Source: an uncultured SAR116 cluster alpha proteobacterium (GTDB lineage Bacteria; Pseudomonadota; Alphaproteobacteria; Puniceispirillales; Marisalimonadaceae). From it: a DNA stretch of 64,000 bases. A program made the translations under genes and the position numbers. The stretch is taken from positions 1-64,000 of the forward strand of contig CACEFQ010000001.1 in the NCBI GenBank assembly GCA_902558885.1. The letters run 5' to 3'. The notes beneath the pieces were generated by a model. The model worked only from the letters and a program-made list of their open reading frames with translations, searched no databases and had not been told where the DNA came from. This document shows, in pieces, positions 63,596 to 64,000 of the stretch (position 1 is its first letter; each line of letters begins with the position of its first letter).

Positions 63596-64000
63596 TTTTT
63601 TTTATTTTCGCTATCTTTTATAATTTCATACTCGCCATCGATCACTTCACTCGTTTGAGACTTAGTCTTGAACCTGTTCATACTCTGTTGTGAATTTGTG
63701 TTTACAAATTCATTAATATTATTTTTTTGAGGTTTTGTTTTATTTTTTGATTTCATTTTAAAATTAAAGATTTGTTTTGGAAAAATAAATAGAAGACTTG
63801 GCAAAGTAAATAATATTGCAAAAATTAAATGCCATTCTAAAACATTAATTATACCAAAAAACACACCTATAGTTAAAAGTAAAAATGTAAATCTATAGAA
63901 AATACTAAATAAAATAATTACCCAGGCAAAAAAAGTTCCATATTGATAAGGTTCCATTAAGAATTGTATTCCTAAAAAACCAACGACCACATAGAAACAA
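63592..64000 (-). CDS. membrane protein with charged C-terminal tail, 5' end outside window
   Basis: The frame is open to the right edge, so the true start may lie outside; the GTG at 63990 is only an internal possibility. About 135 visible residues: three hydrophobic helices (around YGTFFAWVIILFSIFY, then TFLLLTIGVFFGIINVL and HLIFAILFTLPSLLFIF) and a long polar tail (NKTKPQKNNINEFVNTN onward) ending in DGEYEIIKDSENKKN. No family recognised. Confidence 0.6.
   Translation of the reverse strand, partial: CFYVVVGFLGIQFLMEPYQYGTFFAWVIILFSIFYRFTFLLLTIGVFFGIINVLEWHLIFAILFTLPSLLFIFPKQIFNFKMKSKNKTKPQKNNINEFVNTNSQQSMNRFKTKSQTSEVIDGEYEIIKDSENKKN

Noticed and set aside
1-64000. CRISPR array, insertion sequence or prophage genes
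   Set aside because: No regularly spaced repeats, transposase, integrase, capsid or terminase proteins were seen.

Overview
This 64 kb window is AT-rich (roughly 30% G+C by eye), gene-dense and tightly packed. It looks like a stretch of chromosome from a streamlined marine alphaproteobacterium (SAR11-, HIMB59- or AEGEAN-169-like; I cannot fix the clade). The alphaproteobacterial call rests on the purB-purC-purS-purQ-purL-bolA-grxD order, the trmJ-rpsD neighbourhood, and proteins of families DUF2842, DUF3422, DUF3726 and UPF0260. No rRNA, CRISPR array, transposase or integrase gene is visible. Three tRNA genes are present: Leu(UAA), Val(GAC) and Pro(GGG).

Layout. 1-4.4 kb: the end of a type I secretion adaptor (HlyD), a small unknown protein, a YeiH-type exporter, an MFS/BT1-like transporter, and a class III nucleotidyl cyclase interrupted by an in-frame TAA in a locally GC-richer patch. 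4.4-19.3 kb: an accessory catabolic region with a TauD-type dioxygenase, VOC protein, SDR, enolase-superfamily enzyme, a three-gene set (M19 dipeptidase homologue without its metal ligands, a 567-residue protein of unknown family, DUF3726), aldo/keto reductase, serine hydrolase, threonine dehydratase, metallophosphoesterase, photolyase and a family III CoA-transferase. 19.3-26.9 kb: two tiny membrane ORFs, GMC oxidoreductase, YghU-type GST, two SDRs, a FrnE/DsbA-like protein, a flavodoxin-like protein, a 3-hydroxyisobutyrate-dehydrogenase-like enzyme and a hot-dog acyl-CoA hydratase.

27-46.5 kb is core: glutathione reductase, class II DAHP synthase, NAD synthesis (pncB-like, nadE), gltX, cysS, trmJ, rpsD with a structured leader, grxD-bolA, the purine operon, map, a CinA-like protein, rhomboid protease, panC and tRNA-Leu. 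46.7-64 kb is mixed: an FMN alpha-hydroxy-acid oxidase, HD hydrolase, a lipid-modification cluster (SDR, SnoaL-like, CFA-type methyltransferase, DUF1365, FAD oxidoreductase), YcgN protein, mnmC, N-formylglutamate amidohydrolase, aminotransferase, thioesterase, tRNA-Val, methyltransferase, GYD protein, DUF3422 protein, tRNA-Pro and a histidine phosphatase.

The most striking non-coding signal is a 26-bp exact duplication of the 3' end of tRNA-Val (59308-59333 and 60460-60485). It brackets about 1.15 kb carrying one methyltransferase gene and a cluster of AGTCTG repeats. This looks like a tRNA-targeted integration footprint without an integrase. The second candidate for something undescribed is the M19-like / 567-residue / DUF3726 operon. 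A third recurrent signal is packing: four convergent gene pairs share overlapping stop codons in a 4-bp overlap.
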